A stretch of 15,490 nucleotides of DNA from CABQCM01 sp965145485 (GTDB lineage: Bacteria; Bacillota; Clostridia; Oscillospirales; Acutalibacteraceae). Positions within the stretch are counted from its first letter, which is position 1, and every line of letters begins with the position of its first letter. A program made the translations under genes and the position numbers. The stretch covers positions 1 through 15,490 of the forward strand of contig CBCTCU010000052.1 of the NCBI GenBank assembly GCA_965145485.1, written 5' to 3'. Shown here one piece after another: positions 7,295 through 14,350 of this stretch. The notes beneath the pieces were generated by a model. The model saw only the letters and a list, made by a program, of their open reading frames with translations, was not told the origin of the DNA and made no database searches.

Positions 7295-7558
7295 AATCAT
7301 CTTCACACGATCCGCGGTGCCACCTTGCATTCACGGGCTGCCCCGTGCACTTAGCGGGATACCAACATATCCCCGGCAACTGACGTATGCCAACACGTTG
7401 CAGAATACTAAGGGCGGATATCGTCGCCCCGTTGACTGCACCCTCCGCGGTCCATTTGACAATTTGTTTCTTACCTGACTCTCAGCATCGCAGGCTCTCT
7501 GTAAAGGCATCGTTGCCGTTATCTCCGCTTCAACGGTTTGGGTTATGAAATTTTTTAT

Positions 7559-7587
7559 AGTATAACACGGCGCTGATTCCTTGTCAA
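7559..7587 (-). promoter_or_regulatory. trp operon promoter (sigma-A type)
   Basis: On the minus strand TTGACA (7587-7582), a 17-bp spacer and TATACT (7564-7559) form a near-consensus vegetative promoter. The start point is expected about 7 nt further, near 7552, just before the T-box Stem I. The strength of the promoter fits a system in which control is exerted afterwards, by termination in the leader. Confidence 0.88.
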
Positions 7588-7768
7588 TAGCTTTCGTACG
7601 ATTCGCCCGCTATCCCATCCAGGATGGCGACGGGCATACCAAACCGGCCGAAAAGCCAAGCCCCCGTTGCCGGCTGCATACGCTCTCCCGCTGTGCCGTG
7701 GCGGCCTATGCAAACCCTGATTTTACATTCTCTTCACCAAAGGATGCTTGCCGATTTTTCAAAAAAAT

Positions 7769-7796
7769 TTTAGAATTGTATTGAATAGATTATGAT
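7769..7796 (+). promoter_or_regulatory. Possible promoter for the small membrane-protein genes
   Basis: TATGAT at 7791-7796 is a good -10 match. TTTAGA at 7769-7774, with a 16-bp spacer, is a weak -35 (four of six). The surrounding sequence is AT-rich in a GC-rich window. It lies about 70 bp before the first plus-strand gene, which has no other evident promoter. The rest of the 7588-7865 gap holds no gene or repeat that I can see. Confidence 0.5.
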
Positions 7797-7865
7797 ACAT
7801 GCTTTTTTACTCGGTTTATCTTCTCGGCTTTGGGCCAATCCAAAAGAAGTCAGTGGTGTGATCGT

Positions 7866-8489
7866 ATGAGAATAACATTGCAAAAACTCACCAAAATCTT
7901 TGGCGCCCTTTCCCTTTTGGGCGTGATTCCCGTCATCGTTGCCTATTTCTTTCATTTTGGGAACACAGGAGCGGACATCTGGGTCAGCTACTGCTCCCTG
8001 CCCTTTTGCTTCTTTGTTTCCCTGTTCCTGTTGTCTGCCTCTGTCTATATTCTATGTTCGACCTTTGGCAATGGATATCGCCATGGGACGCAAAAACTTA
8101 CCTCCTCGCTTGTGTGCGCGGCGTTTGTTTTGTTGAGCGTGTTTCTACTTTCCACGGGTGTGGTCAGCCCACTGCGGGATATCCCTTATCTAAATCATCC
8201 CAGCACGATTTCACTTGAAAACGCACGGCTGCATTACAGCAGCACGGGCGACAGCCCCACCGTGGTGCTGGAAGGTGAAAGCGATACGGGCAAAGCGTCC
8301 TTTCAAATCAGCCCCACAACCTTCGCGCAGTGCCGGTCGCAATATGAGCTAACCGGCCTAACATCGGGCGAAAGCGTCGTCGCGGCGCAAATAAAATATC
8401 TGCCCAACACCCAAACCGTCTTGGAGGTTAAACTCGAGCTCGACGCGTCCCCCTCATACCGTATGGCGCAAAGCAATCCGGGGAGATGA
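7866..8489 (+). CDS. Hypothetical membrane protein with an external C-terminal domain
   Basis: I do not recognise this 207-residue protein. Three hydrophobic segments are visible, at about residues 11-31, 40-65 and 78-100. After them comes a soluble part of about 105 residues, rich in Ser, Thr and Asp/Glu, which would lie outside the cell if the N-terminus is cytoplasmic. There is no catalytic motif, and no lipobox or clear signal-peptidase site. I chose the ATG at 7866 over an upstream TTG because the hydrophobic N-terminus starts there. The ribosome binding site is weak. The next gene starts 3 nt after its stop, so the two probably form a two-gene operon that diverges from the trp operon. 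Confidence 0.72.
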   Translation: MRITLQKLTKIFGALSLLGVIPVIVAYFFHFGNTGADIWVSYCSLPFCFFVSLFLLSASVYILCSTFGNGYRHGTQKLTSSLVCAAFVLLSVFLLSTGVVSPLRDIPYLNHPSTISLENARLHYSSTGDSPTVVLEGESDTGKASFQISPTTFAQCRSQYELTGLTSGESVVAAQIKYLPNTQTVLEVKLELDASPSYRMAQSNPGR

Positions 8490-8492
8490 CGG

Positions 8493-8732
8493 ATGGATAA
8501 AAGCCGAACCGTGAAACAAAAAGTCGCCTCCTGGCTCGGGCGGTTTACCGCCCACCCGAAGCGACCGATAGGGATCCTGCTGATGGCGCTTGGCATTGGT
8601 CTGGCCGCGCTGTCCAGAGGTGCGCAGGGGATGTCCTCTTTTCAAAATTTTACAACCGGCCTCCTGATGGGGCTTTCCGCCGGCATTCTCCTGACCGGCA
8701 GCATCGTGATCCTGCTCTCGTTCCGGCGGTGA
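8493..8732 (+). CDS. Small hypothetical two-helix membrane protein
   Basis: The 79-residue protein has a basic N-terminus of about 24 residues, then two hydrophobic segments (about 26-42 and 53-76) joined by a short polar turn, and ends in RR. This suggests a helical hairpin in the membrane. I do not recognise a family. The ATG has GGGGAG seven bases upstream, a better site than that of its partner gene. The 3-nt gap from that gene points to co-expression and perhaps to physical interaction, which is an inference only. Confidence 0.7.
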   Translation: MDKSRTVKQKVASWLGRFTAHPKRPIGILLMALGIGLAALSRGAQGMSSFQNFTTGLLMGLSAGILLTGSIVILLSFRR

Positions 8733-8806
8733 CAGGATGCGCTCGTGGAAAGTCCAAATCTCGGCGCTGCATCCGGCGCCGGAAAGAGCGGAAAGAGCGT
8801 CCTGTC
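8731..8806 (+). ncRNA. Nested hairpin just after the small membrane-protein gene
   Basis: GACAGGA (8731-8737) pairs with TCCTGTC (8800-8806). After a 2-nt bulge CGCTC (8740-8744) pairs with GAGCG (8795-8799), giving 12 pairs. Inside, CGGCGC (8762-8767) pairs with GCGCCG (8776-8781). A 9-nt tandem GGAAAGAGC lies at 8781-8798. The stem begins at the stop codon of the upstream gene. It could be an RNA 3'-end structure, an independent RNA, or a DNA inverted repeat. No known RNA family is recognised. Confidence 0.4.
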
Positions 8807-8831
8807 GAGATGACTTTTGAGCAATTGCCAA

Positions 8832-8876
8832 CCATATCCCTGGTCTCCGCCTATCCGCCGATATGGCGCTTTTTTT
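8832..8876 (+). terminator. Probable terminator of the plus-strand gene pair
   Basis: CCATATC (8832-8838) pairs with GATATGG (8860-8866), and an alternative tight stem CGCC-GATAT-GGCG overlaps its 3' side. CGC and seven T (8870-8876) follow. Either fold ends close to the T-run, as expected for intrinsic termination of the two genes upstream. The 8877-9026 stretch beyond it, up to the MATE gene, shows no gene. No terminator for the converging MATE gene was found there. Confidence 0.6.
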
Positions 8877-9026
8877 ACTTACCCGCGCATTTGGATGCCT
8901 GGGAGCAGCCGCACGGGCTTTTCGGGTGATGCATTTTGCGGCGGACGGCCGACCTGCCCAACCGTGCCATAGCCGCGCCACCAGCCCTTTTGCCAGGCCA
9001 CGCGGGCCAATCTCCGATAGAGTGTT

Positions 9027-10478
9027 TCATCCTTTCGGCTTGCCGCCCGCTTTGGATTGCCCGCGCTGTTGCGCAATATCGCCGGCCAATTTTCCCTTTT
9101 TCCAATGCCCGCTGAAGACATACAGCAGCCCCAGCGTCACCGACAACACCGGGGCAAACCCTATCGCCGCACCAATGCCGTTCATTCCATAATCGAACAT
9201 TTGGAACCAAACACCGCTGAGCAAATAGGCAAGCGGAAGCCGCACCGCAAAGGCATTGATCGCGGAATTCAAAAGGGTGAACCATGTCTGCCCCGCGCCA
9301 TTGGCCAAGCCGTTGGCGCAGAAAAATACAGCGGCAAAGAGATAGTCAAAGCTGATCAGCCGCAGGTAATTCCTGCCTAGAGAGATGCACTGCTGCGCCA
9401 TCTCACTGTCGCCATTTCCTTTCATGCTGAAAAACAGCCGGATCAATGGCTCAGGCCACACATTGACCGCAGCAAAGATCAACATCGAAAATCCAAGCGC
9501 GATGGCCGCACCCATCCAGAAGGCCCGGCCGGCGCGTTTTGCCTGGCCCGCTCCCAGGTTCTGCCCCGCCACAGCGGTTACCGCCGAAGACAAGGCCATA
9601 CAGGGAAGAATACCAAAGGAATTGATCCGGGTACCAATGCCCAGCACGGTGGAACCGGCCGCTCCGGCAAGACGGTTGGAAAGCCCCGTCAGGGCCAAAA
9701 AGGACAGCCCCGTCACTGAGAACTGGATGCCCGAGGGCACCCCCACCCGCAAAACCTGGCCAAGGGTATGGCGGTTGATCCGGAATGAGGAGAAGCGAAA
9801 ATCAAAAATTTTCGCTTTTTTACAGTAATAGATTCCCAACAAACATCCAATGCCCTGTGAAATCACCGTCGCGGCGGCCGCGCCGATAGGCCCTATCCCC
9901 ATCCCCCAAACAAAAAGCAGATCAAGCGCAATATTGAGCGCAATGCTTACCGAGGCAAACATAAGGGGACGCTTGGCGTCACCGCTCCCCCGAAGCACCG
10001 CGCCAATCAGATGGTATCCAAAAACAAAGACCATGCCAACTGCGCTAACGCAAAGATACTGCCCGGCTGAGTGAAGCACCTCATCCGGCGTATTTAGCAG
10101 GTGCAAAATCCCGTCTTTGAATACCACAATCAGGACAGTGGCCGCGGATGACAGCAACAAAAACAAGGTCATCATGGTGCCGATAACCTTGTTTTGCTCA
10201 TCGTGTTTTCCCGCGCCGGCGTATTGAGCGACCAGGACGGTCGCGGCAACGGCAAGCCCCATGGCGATGTTGGTAATCAGGGTGACCATCTGCCCCCCTA
10301 CCTGGACGGCGGCCACCCCCGAGGGGCCCGCCACGCGGCCTACTACCATCATGTCGGCTACGCCGTAAAGCGCCTGCAAAAGATTCGCCGCCAAAAAGGG
10401 CAGGGAAAAACGGACCATATTCTTGAATATACTGCCCCTGGTAAAATCGATTTCGCTGTGCCGCACGATGCAGACCAT
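9027..10478 (-). CDS. MATE-family multidrug/toxic-compound efflux transporter
   Basis: The 483-residue polytopic membrane protein has about twelve hydrophobic segments. It also has the typical opening GSIFKNMVRFSLP...ANLLQALYGVADMMVVGR of the MATE (NorM/DinF-like) family. The two halves show the internal similarity expected of the fold: each has a GxG-containing helix and an AQYAGAG / GQNLGAG motif. Transport by Na+ or H+ antiport is known for the family, but the substrate cannot be read from the sequence. The ATG at 10478 has GAGGGG directly abutting it, which is too close. A GTG four codons later is 12 nt from it, so the start is uncertain by a few residues. It follows the upstream hypothetical gene by 35 nt. 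Confidence 0.93.
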   Translation of the reverse strand: MVCIVRHSEIDFTRGSIFKNMVRFSLPFLAANLLQALYGVADMMVVGRVAGPSGVAAVQVGGQMVTLITNIAMGLAVAATVLVAQYAGAGKHDEQNKVIGTMMTLFLLLSSAATVLIVVFKDGILHLLNTPDEVLHSAGQYLCVSAVGMVFVFGYHLIGAVLRGSGDAKRPLMFASVSIALNIALDLLFVWGMGIGPIGAAAATVISQGIGCLLGIYYCKKAKIFDFRFSSFRINRHTLGQVLRVGVPSGIQFSVTGLSFLALTGLSNRLAGAAGSTVLGIGTRINSFGILPCMALSSAVTAVAGQNLGAGQAKRAGRAFWMGAAIALGFSMLIFAAVNVWPEPLIRLFFSMKGNGDSEMAQQCISLGRNYLRLISFDYLFAAVFFCANGLANGAGQTWFTLLNSAINAFAVRLPLAYLLSGVWFQMFDYGMNGIGAAIGFAPVLSVTLGLLYVFSGHWKKGKLAGDIAQQRGQSKAGGKPKG

Positions 10479-10513
10479 CCCCTCGCGGAAAACCCCGCGC
10501 GGCGAAACGCCGG

Positions 10514-11185
10514 CTACGGGGTCATATTCGCGATGGCCGTCACGGTCAGATTCCCTTCATCCTCGGTAAGGGTGTACAGCATGGTCTTGGCCGGCTGCGG
10601 ATCGGCGCCGACGGACATCGTGGATATGTAACCAACCGTGAGTTGAATGCGGCCGTCCTCCTTACGCACATCGGTAACCTTGGGGGTATACAGCCCGCTG
10701 TGGCTGTTGAGCGGCACATAAAGCTGCCCTTCATCCCCGTCGTACTCGTAGACGATCCCATCGATGGAGAAGCTGTGCGGGGTAAGATCGACGCCAAACA
10801 GCCGCCGGCCCTGCTCGAGGACCTCCTCAATGGGCATGCGATAGCGGACGCTGCCATCCGGCCGTGTGACGGTCTCATAATCCGCCTCGCTGGAGGCATT
10901 GTGGGCAAGCTGCGCCGCCCAATAGGCCGCTTTGAGCAGGTCCTCGCTGCGCGCGTCGGCAATGCTGTCAAAGGGGGCGGGGTCATACAGCACCACCGGC
11001 TGGATCAGCTCGGCATAGGCGGTATAACTCTCCTGCCGGGAACGCTCCAGCATGCCCGACACCGCGCGTACCCCGACGCTGATGAGAGAGGCCGCGCCAA
11101 TGAGGGCCAGCAGCAGAATCGCGCCCCCCAGCGGGGCCGCCCAGCGGCGCTTATAGCGCGCCGGGTGTTTTTCGGTTTCCTCCAC
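10514..11185 (-). CDS. Hypothetical membrane-anchored protein next to proBA
   Basis: I do not recognise this 223-residue protein. A short basic N-terminus (residues 1-16) is followed by one hydrophobic segment (about 17-40), then a soluble domain that should be extracytoplasmic. That domain has a helical first half (SEDLLKAAYWAAQLAHN) and a strand-rich second half. I chose GTG at 11185 because AGGGAGG lies seven bases upstream. An ATG at 11221 would overlap proA and lacks such a site. The gene lies 19 nt after proA and 35 nt before the MATE gene, so it is probably co-transcribed. A role in proline metabolism is not implied by sequence. Confidence 0.75.
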   Translation of the reverse strand: MEETEKHPARYKRRWAAPLGGAILLLALIGAASLISVGVRAVSGMLERSRQESYTAYAELIQPVVLYDPAPFDSIADARSEDLLKAAYWAAQLAHNASSEADYETVTRPDGSVRYRMPIEEVLEQGRRLFGVDLTPHSFSIDGIVYEYDGDEGQLYVPLNSHSGLYTPKVTDVRKEDGRIQLTVGYISTMSVGADPQPAKTMLYTLTEDEGNLTVTAIANMTP

Positions 11186-11204
11186 CCCAAAACCTCCCTC
11201 CAAA

Positions 11205-12452
11205 TCAGCGGATCTGCCCATTGCCGTGAATGAGATATTTTGTGGTGGTCAGCTCCCGCAGCCCCATGGGGCCGCGCGCATGCAGCTTCTGGGTCGAAAT
11301 TCCAATTTCAGCGCCAAAGCCGAATTCCCCCCCGTCGGTAAAGCGGGTGGAGGCATTGACGTATACCGCCGTCGAGTCGACCGCACGCAAAAAGGCGTCG
11401 GCCGCCTGAGCGTCCTGCGTGACAATGCACTCGCTGTGCCCGCTGGAATAGCGGGCGATGTGCTCGATGGCCTCCTCCAGCGAATCGACTACCTTGACCG
11501 AGAGCACATATCCCAAAAACTCGGTGGCATAATCCTCATCCGTCGCCGGCGTCACACACTCGCCCAGAATGGCGCGGGTACGCTCGCAGCCGCGCAGCTC
11601 GACCTTTTTTTCATCCAGCAGGCTCTTGACCAGGGGAAGAAAGCGCTCGGCCACATCCCGGTGTACCAGCAGGCTCTCGCAGGCATTGCAGACCGAGGGG
11701 CGGGAGGTTTTGGCATTGTACACAATCTTGGCTGCCATGTCGAGGTTGGCCGCGCGGTCGACATAGATATGGCAGTTGCCCACCCCGGTTTCAATGACCG
11801 GCACGGTTGCCTGCTCGACTACGGCGCGAATGAGCCCGGCGCCTCCGCGGGGTATGAGCAGATCAAGATACTGGTTGCAGCGCATCATCTCGGTCGCCGT
11901 ATCGCGGGAGGTATCCTGCACCAGGGCGACGCAGTCCTCCGGGAAGCCGGCCTGCGCCAACGCGGCGCGCATCGAGGCCGCGATAGCCCGGTTGGATCGG
12001 ATGGCTTCCTTCCCGCCCCGCAGGATGACCGCGTTGCCCGCCTTGAGGCACAAAGCGGCTGCGTCGGCCGTGACATTGGGCCGCGCCTCGTATATAATGC
12101 CGATCACCCCGATGGGCACCCGTACCCGCTGGATATGCAGGCCGTTGGGGCGGGTGGTGTCATAGTCGATTTCCCCCACCGGATCGGGAAGCCGGCAGAC
12201 GTCTCGCATCCCGTCCGCCATACCGCGGATGCGCTCCGGGCTGAGGGCCAGGCGGTCGAGCAGGGAATCGGTCAATCCGTTTTGCCTTCCCGCCTCCAGG
12301 TCCATTTGATTTGCCTCAAGCAGCGCTTCCATATCGGCCTCCAGCCGGCTGGCCATGGCGGTAAGGGCTGCGTTTTTTTCCTCTTCGCTGCGCAAGGCGA
12401 GAAAACGAGCCGCCTCTTTTGCGGCAGCGCCGAGATCGGTCATGGTGCTCAT
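11205..12452 (-). CDS. proA: Gamma-glutamyl phosphate reductase
   Basis: The 415-residue NADPH-dependent enzyme reduces gamma-glutamyl phosphate to glutamate 5-semialdehyde, the second step of proline synthesis, in the cytoplasm. It belongs to the aldehyde-dehydrogenase fold. The nucleophile is Cys255 in SRPSVCNACE. Further motifs are PIGVIGIIYEARPNVT, GNAVILRGGKEA and VIETGVGNCHIYVD. The length is typical. The frame is open far upstream, inside proB. The ATG at 12452 gives the family N-terminus and lies 2 nt after the proB stop, with GGAGG about ten bases upstream. Confidence 0.97.
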   Translation of the reverse strand: MSTMTDLGAAAKEAARFLALRSEEEKNAALTAMASRLEADMEALLEANQMDLEAGRQNGLTDSLLDRLALSPERIRGMADGMRDVCRLPDPVGEIDYDTTRPNGLHIQRVRVPIGVIGIIYEARPNVTADAAALCLKAGNAVILRGGKEAIRSNRAIAASMRAALAQAGFPEDCVALVQDTSRDTATEMMRCNQYLDLLIPRGGAGLIRAVVEQATVPVIETGVGNCHIYVDRAANLDMAAKIVYNAKTSRPSVCNACESLLVHRDVAERFLPLVKSLLDEKKVELRGCERTRAILGECVTPATDEDYATEFLGYVLSVKVVDSLEEAIEHIARYSSGHSECIVTQDAQAADAFLRAVDSTAVYVNASTRFTDGGEFGFGAEIGISTQKLHARGPMGLRELTTTKYLIHGNGQIR

Positions 12453-12454
12453 CC

Positions 12455-13285
12455 TTACTCTACCTCCCTCTTGGAATCGCCGGCACAAAATAGTGTGCCC
12501 AGCGGTTTGTCTTCTAACACATCGTATACATTGGCCGGGCGGTCGCCTCTTAAAATAACGGTCGGAATACCGGCCTGCGTCGCCCTGCGCGCGGCCACCA
12601 GCTTGGAGCGCATCCCGCCGGTACCGCGGCTGGTGCCGGCGCCGCCCGCCGCGCACAGCAGGCTGTCGTCGATCTGCTCCACGACCGGGATCAGCTTTGC
12701 ATCGGGGTTGCAGCGCGGGTCGCTGTCGTACAGCCCCTCGATATCGGTCAGGATCAACAGCGCGTCGGCCCTGCACAGCACGGCCACCAGGGCGGACAGG
12801 GAATCGTTGTCGCCAAACGAGGTGTGGCGGCCAAAGCTGTGCTCCTCCAGCTCCTCCACCGCCACGGTGTCATTTTCATTGACAATCGGAATGACCTTCA
12901 TCTCCAGCAGGCATTCGAGCGTGTTGGAGGCGTTCTGCTTACGCTCCTCGTCCTCCAGCACGTCGGCAGTTAACAGCACCTGCGCCACCGTCTGCCCATA
13001 CTCGCCGAACAGCTTGTCGTAGGTAAACATCAGCGCGCACTGGCCAACCGCCGCCGCCGCCTGCCGTCCCCGCGTGGTGGTTGGCTTCTCCCGCAGGCCC
13101 AGCCGCTCCACCCCGACGCCGATCGCGCCGGAAGAGACCAGGACAATTTCCTTGCCCGAGCTGCGCAAATCGCTGAGCACCCGGGCCAATTGCTCAATAC
13201 GGCGAAAGTTTTGCCCGCCATTATCATAGGTCAGGGTGGAGGTACCCACCTTGACCACAATCCGTTTTGCCTCAGACAGTTTCAT
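12455..13285 (-). CDS. proB: Glutamate 5-kinase (short form, no PUA domain)
   Basis: The 276-residue amino-acid kinase phosphorylates glutamate to gamma-glutamyl phosphate, which is unstable and handed to ProA. Motifs are VVKVGTST at about 10-17, VSSGAIGVG near 50, NENDTV, FGDNDSLSALVA and GTGGMRSK. It ends after the kinase fold, about 90 residues short of the E. coli enzyme, which carries a C-terminal PUA domain. Short forms are known in other bacteria, so this is not a truncation. The start ATG has AAGGAG eight bases upstream. Proline feedback inhibition is usual for the family. The 137-nt gap upstream shows no T-box motif and no obvious promoter. Confidence 0.96.
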   Translation of the reverse strand: MKLSEAKRIVVKVGTSTLTYDNGGQNFRRIEQLARVLSDLRSSGKEIVLVSSGAIGVGVERLGLREKPTTTRGRQAAAAVGQCALMFTYDKLFGEYGQTVAQVLLTADVLEDEERKQNASNTLECLLEMKVIPIVNENDTVAVEELEEHSFGRHTSFGDNDSLSALVAVLCRADALLILTDIEGLYDSDPRCNPDAKLIPVVEQIDDSLLCAAGGAGTSRGTGGMRSKLVAARRATQAGIPTVILRGDRPANVYDVLEDKPLGTLFCAGDSKREVE

Positions 13286-13422
13286 ACCGTCTTCTCCTTA
13301 TATCGTGTTGTAACGCCCGACCGCCCTGCGAACCGACGGCCGCGATCCTGCCAGACGCCCACTTTCCTACAGCCATGTCCATACTCTCTCCCGGCCGGTG
13401 GGAGTGCGTCACCCAGGGAGCG
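13286..13422 (-). other. ribF-proB intergenic region
   Basis: This 137-nt gap separates the nrnA-truB-ribF cluster from proBA. On the minus strand a CTCCC-ACCGGCC-GGGAG hairpin follows the ribF stop but has no U-tract, so a terminator is doubtful. Nothing resembling a proline T-box was found. A promoter for proB is likely here but cannot be picked out; GATATA just before the ribosome binding site is only a weak -10. Confidence 0.4.
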
Positions 13423-14337
13423 CTATTCATCGAGCTGTCGCGTATTCTCAAAATATTGCCGCGTATCGCCGGCGTTGCGCTGGATGGCGCGCTTGAGGTC
13501 GTCAAGGGAATCGAACCGCTGCTCGTCCCGCAAAAACCGATGGATGCGGACCGGCACCCGCTGGCCGTACAGGTCGCCAGAATAATCCAATATGTAGGTC
13601 TCAGCCCGCAAATAATCGGCCCCCACCGTGGGGCGCATGCCGATGTTGGTCACAGCGGGACGCCATGCCCCCTCCACGCAAGCGGATGCAATGTACACCC
13701 CAAACCGCGGGCGCACAAAATCCTCCGGGAAGGGCTGGTTGATGGTGGGCGAGCCAAGCAGCCTGCCCCGCTGATCCCCGCGCACCACCTCAAAATCAAA
13801 AGCAAAGGGGCGGCCGAGCAGCCGGGCGGCCTGACAGGCATCCCCGTCGGCCAACGCCTGACGAATCCGGGTGGAGGAGATGGGAATGCCCCCGTCGAGC
13901 ACCGGGTTGAGCACCCGAACCCCGATGCCCTCACGGGCGCACAGGGCGGCAAGCATGCTGGTATCCCCCGACGCATGGCGGCCAAACCGGTAATTAAAAC
14001 CGCAGGCCACCCCCCGCGCACCCAGCGCGGCGTGCAGGATATCCCGTACAAAGGCCTCCGGCGTCAGGTCGCGATAGTCCTCAAACGGCAGGACAATCAG
14101 GCACTGTACCCCCATGCTTTCGAGCACCCGCCGCTTGAGCGACGGCGTCATCAGCATACGGGAGGCTTTGCGCCCCGCCGGCCGCGAGAAGGTCAACACC
14201 GTTTTGAGCGTGTCATCCGGCGAGTCGACCACGCTTCGTATGACCTGAGCATGTCCACGATGCACACCGTCGAAAAAACCGAGCGCAACCGTCGTATTCT
14301 GTTTTGGCAACCCTTCCACGCCATGGAGTACGAGCAA
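13423..14337 (-). CDS. ribF: Bifunctional riboflavin kinase / FAD synthetase
   Basis: The 304-residue protein converts riboflavin to FMN and then to FAD. The N-terminal nucleotidyltransferase domain opens with GFFDGVHRGH (about 20-29), and ISSTRIRQAL follows in the expected place near the end of that domain. The C-terminal riboflavin kinase domain begins near residue 180 and has GDQRGRLLGSPTIN, FGVY, NIGMRPTVG, ETYILDY and GDLYG. The start must be TTG at 14337, because an in-frame stop lies just upstream and no ATG precedes the first motif. The ribosome binding site is weak. The kinase motif reads GSPTIN where GFPTAN is usual. It follows truB by 13 nt. Confidence 0.95.
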   Translation of the reverse strand: MLVLHGVEGLPKQNTTVALGFFDGVHRGHAQVIRSVVDSPDDTLKTVLTFSRPAGRKASRMLMTPSLKRRVLESMGVQCLIVLPFEDYRDLTPEAFVRDILHAALGARGVACGFNYRFGRHASGDTSMLAALCAREGIGVRVLNPVLDGGIPISSTRIRQALADGDACQAARLLGRPFAFDFEVVRGDQRGRLLGSPTINQPFPEDFVRPRFGVYIASACVEGAWRPAVTNIGMRPTVGADYLRAETYILDYSGDLYGQRVPVRIHRFLRDEQRFDSLDDLKRAIQRNAGDTRQYFENTRQLDE

Positions 14338-14350
14338 CGTTTCTCACAAC

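Larger units (their letters stand above)
7210..7552 (-). promoter_or_regulatory. Tryptophan T-box riboswitch leader
   Basis: The leader senses uncharged tRNA-Trp and permits readthrough into trpEGDCFBA when tryptophan is short. The T-box sequence AAGGTGGCACCGCGG lies at 7326-7312. Its bulge TGGC would pair with the tRNA ACCA-end region through a C suited to the G73 discriminator of bacterial tRNA-Trp. The specifier codon TGG is at 7454-7452. It is framed by GCGG/CCGC and GGCAA/TTGTC helices and faces an AGATAA internal-loop strand. The distal Stem I has CTTTAC-AGAGAG-CCTG...CAGG-TAAG. A perfect CACGGG/CCCGTG hairpin precedes the T-box. Specificity for tryptophan is supported by specifier, discriminator match and operon content together. 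Confidence 0.95.

Noticed and set aside
7194..7379. N-terminal extension of trpE by 62 residues
   Set aside because: The extension lies across the T-box sequence and both terminators. The ATG at 7193 has an ideal ribosome binding site.
8747..8755. GGAAAGTCC resembling a conserved piece of RNase P RNA
   Set aside because: Only nine bases match. None of the other conserved regions of RNase P RNA are present, and the interval is far too short.
8729..8929. Plus-strand 66-codon frame after the small membrane-protein gene
   Set aside because: It reads straight through the nested hairpin and the terminator T-run, is Arg/Lys-rich at its start, and has no ribosome binding site.
8454..8981. Minus-strand 175-codon frame downstream of the MATE gene
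   Set aside because: It is antisense to the small membrane-protein gene and its terminator, and the translation looks like random GC-rich sequence.
11221..11221. ATG start for the membrane-anchored protein, overlapping proA
   Set aside because: No suitable ribosome binding site precedes it, whereas the GTG at 11185 has AGGGAGG seven bases upstream.
11226..13022. Open plus-strand frame of 598 codons opposite proA and proB
   Set aside because: It is the antisense shadow of two well-supported genes in GC-rich sequence, with no ribosome binding site or recognisable domain.
13286..13422. Possible proline T-box upstream of proB
   Set aside because: No TGGNACCGCG-type T-box sequence or terminator with U-tract exists in the gap.
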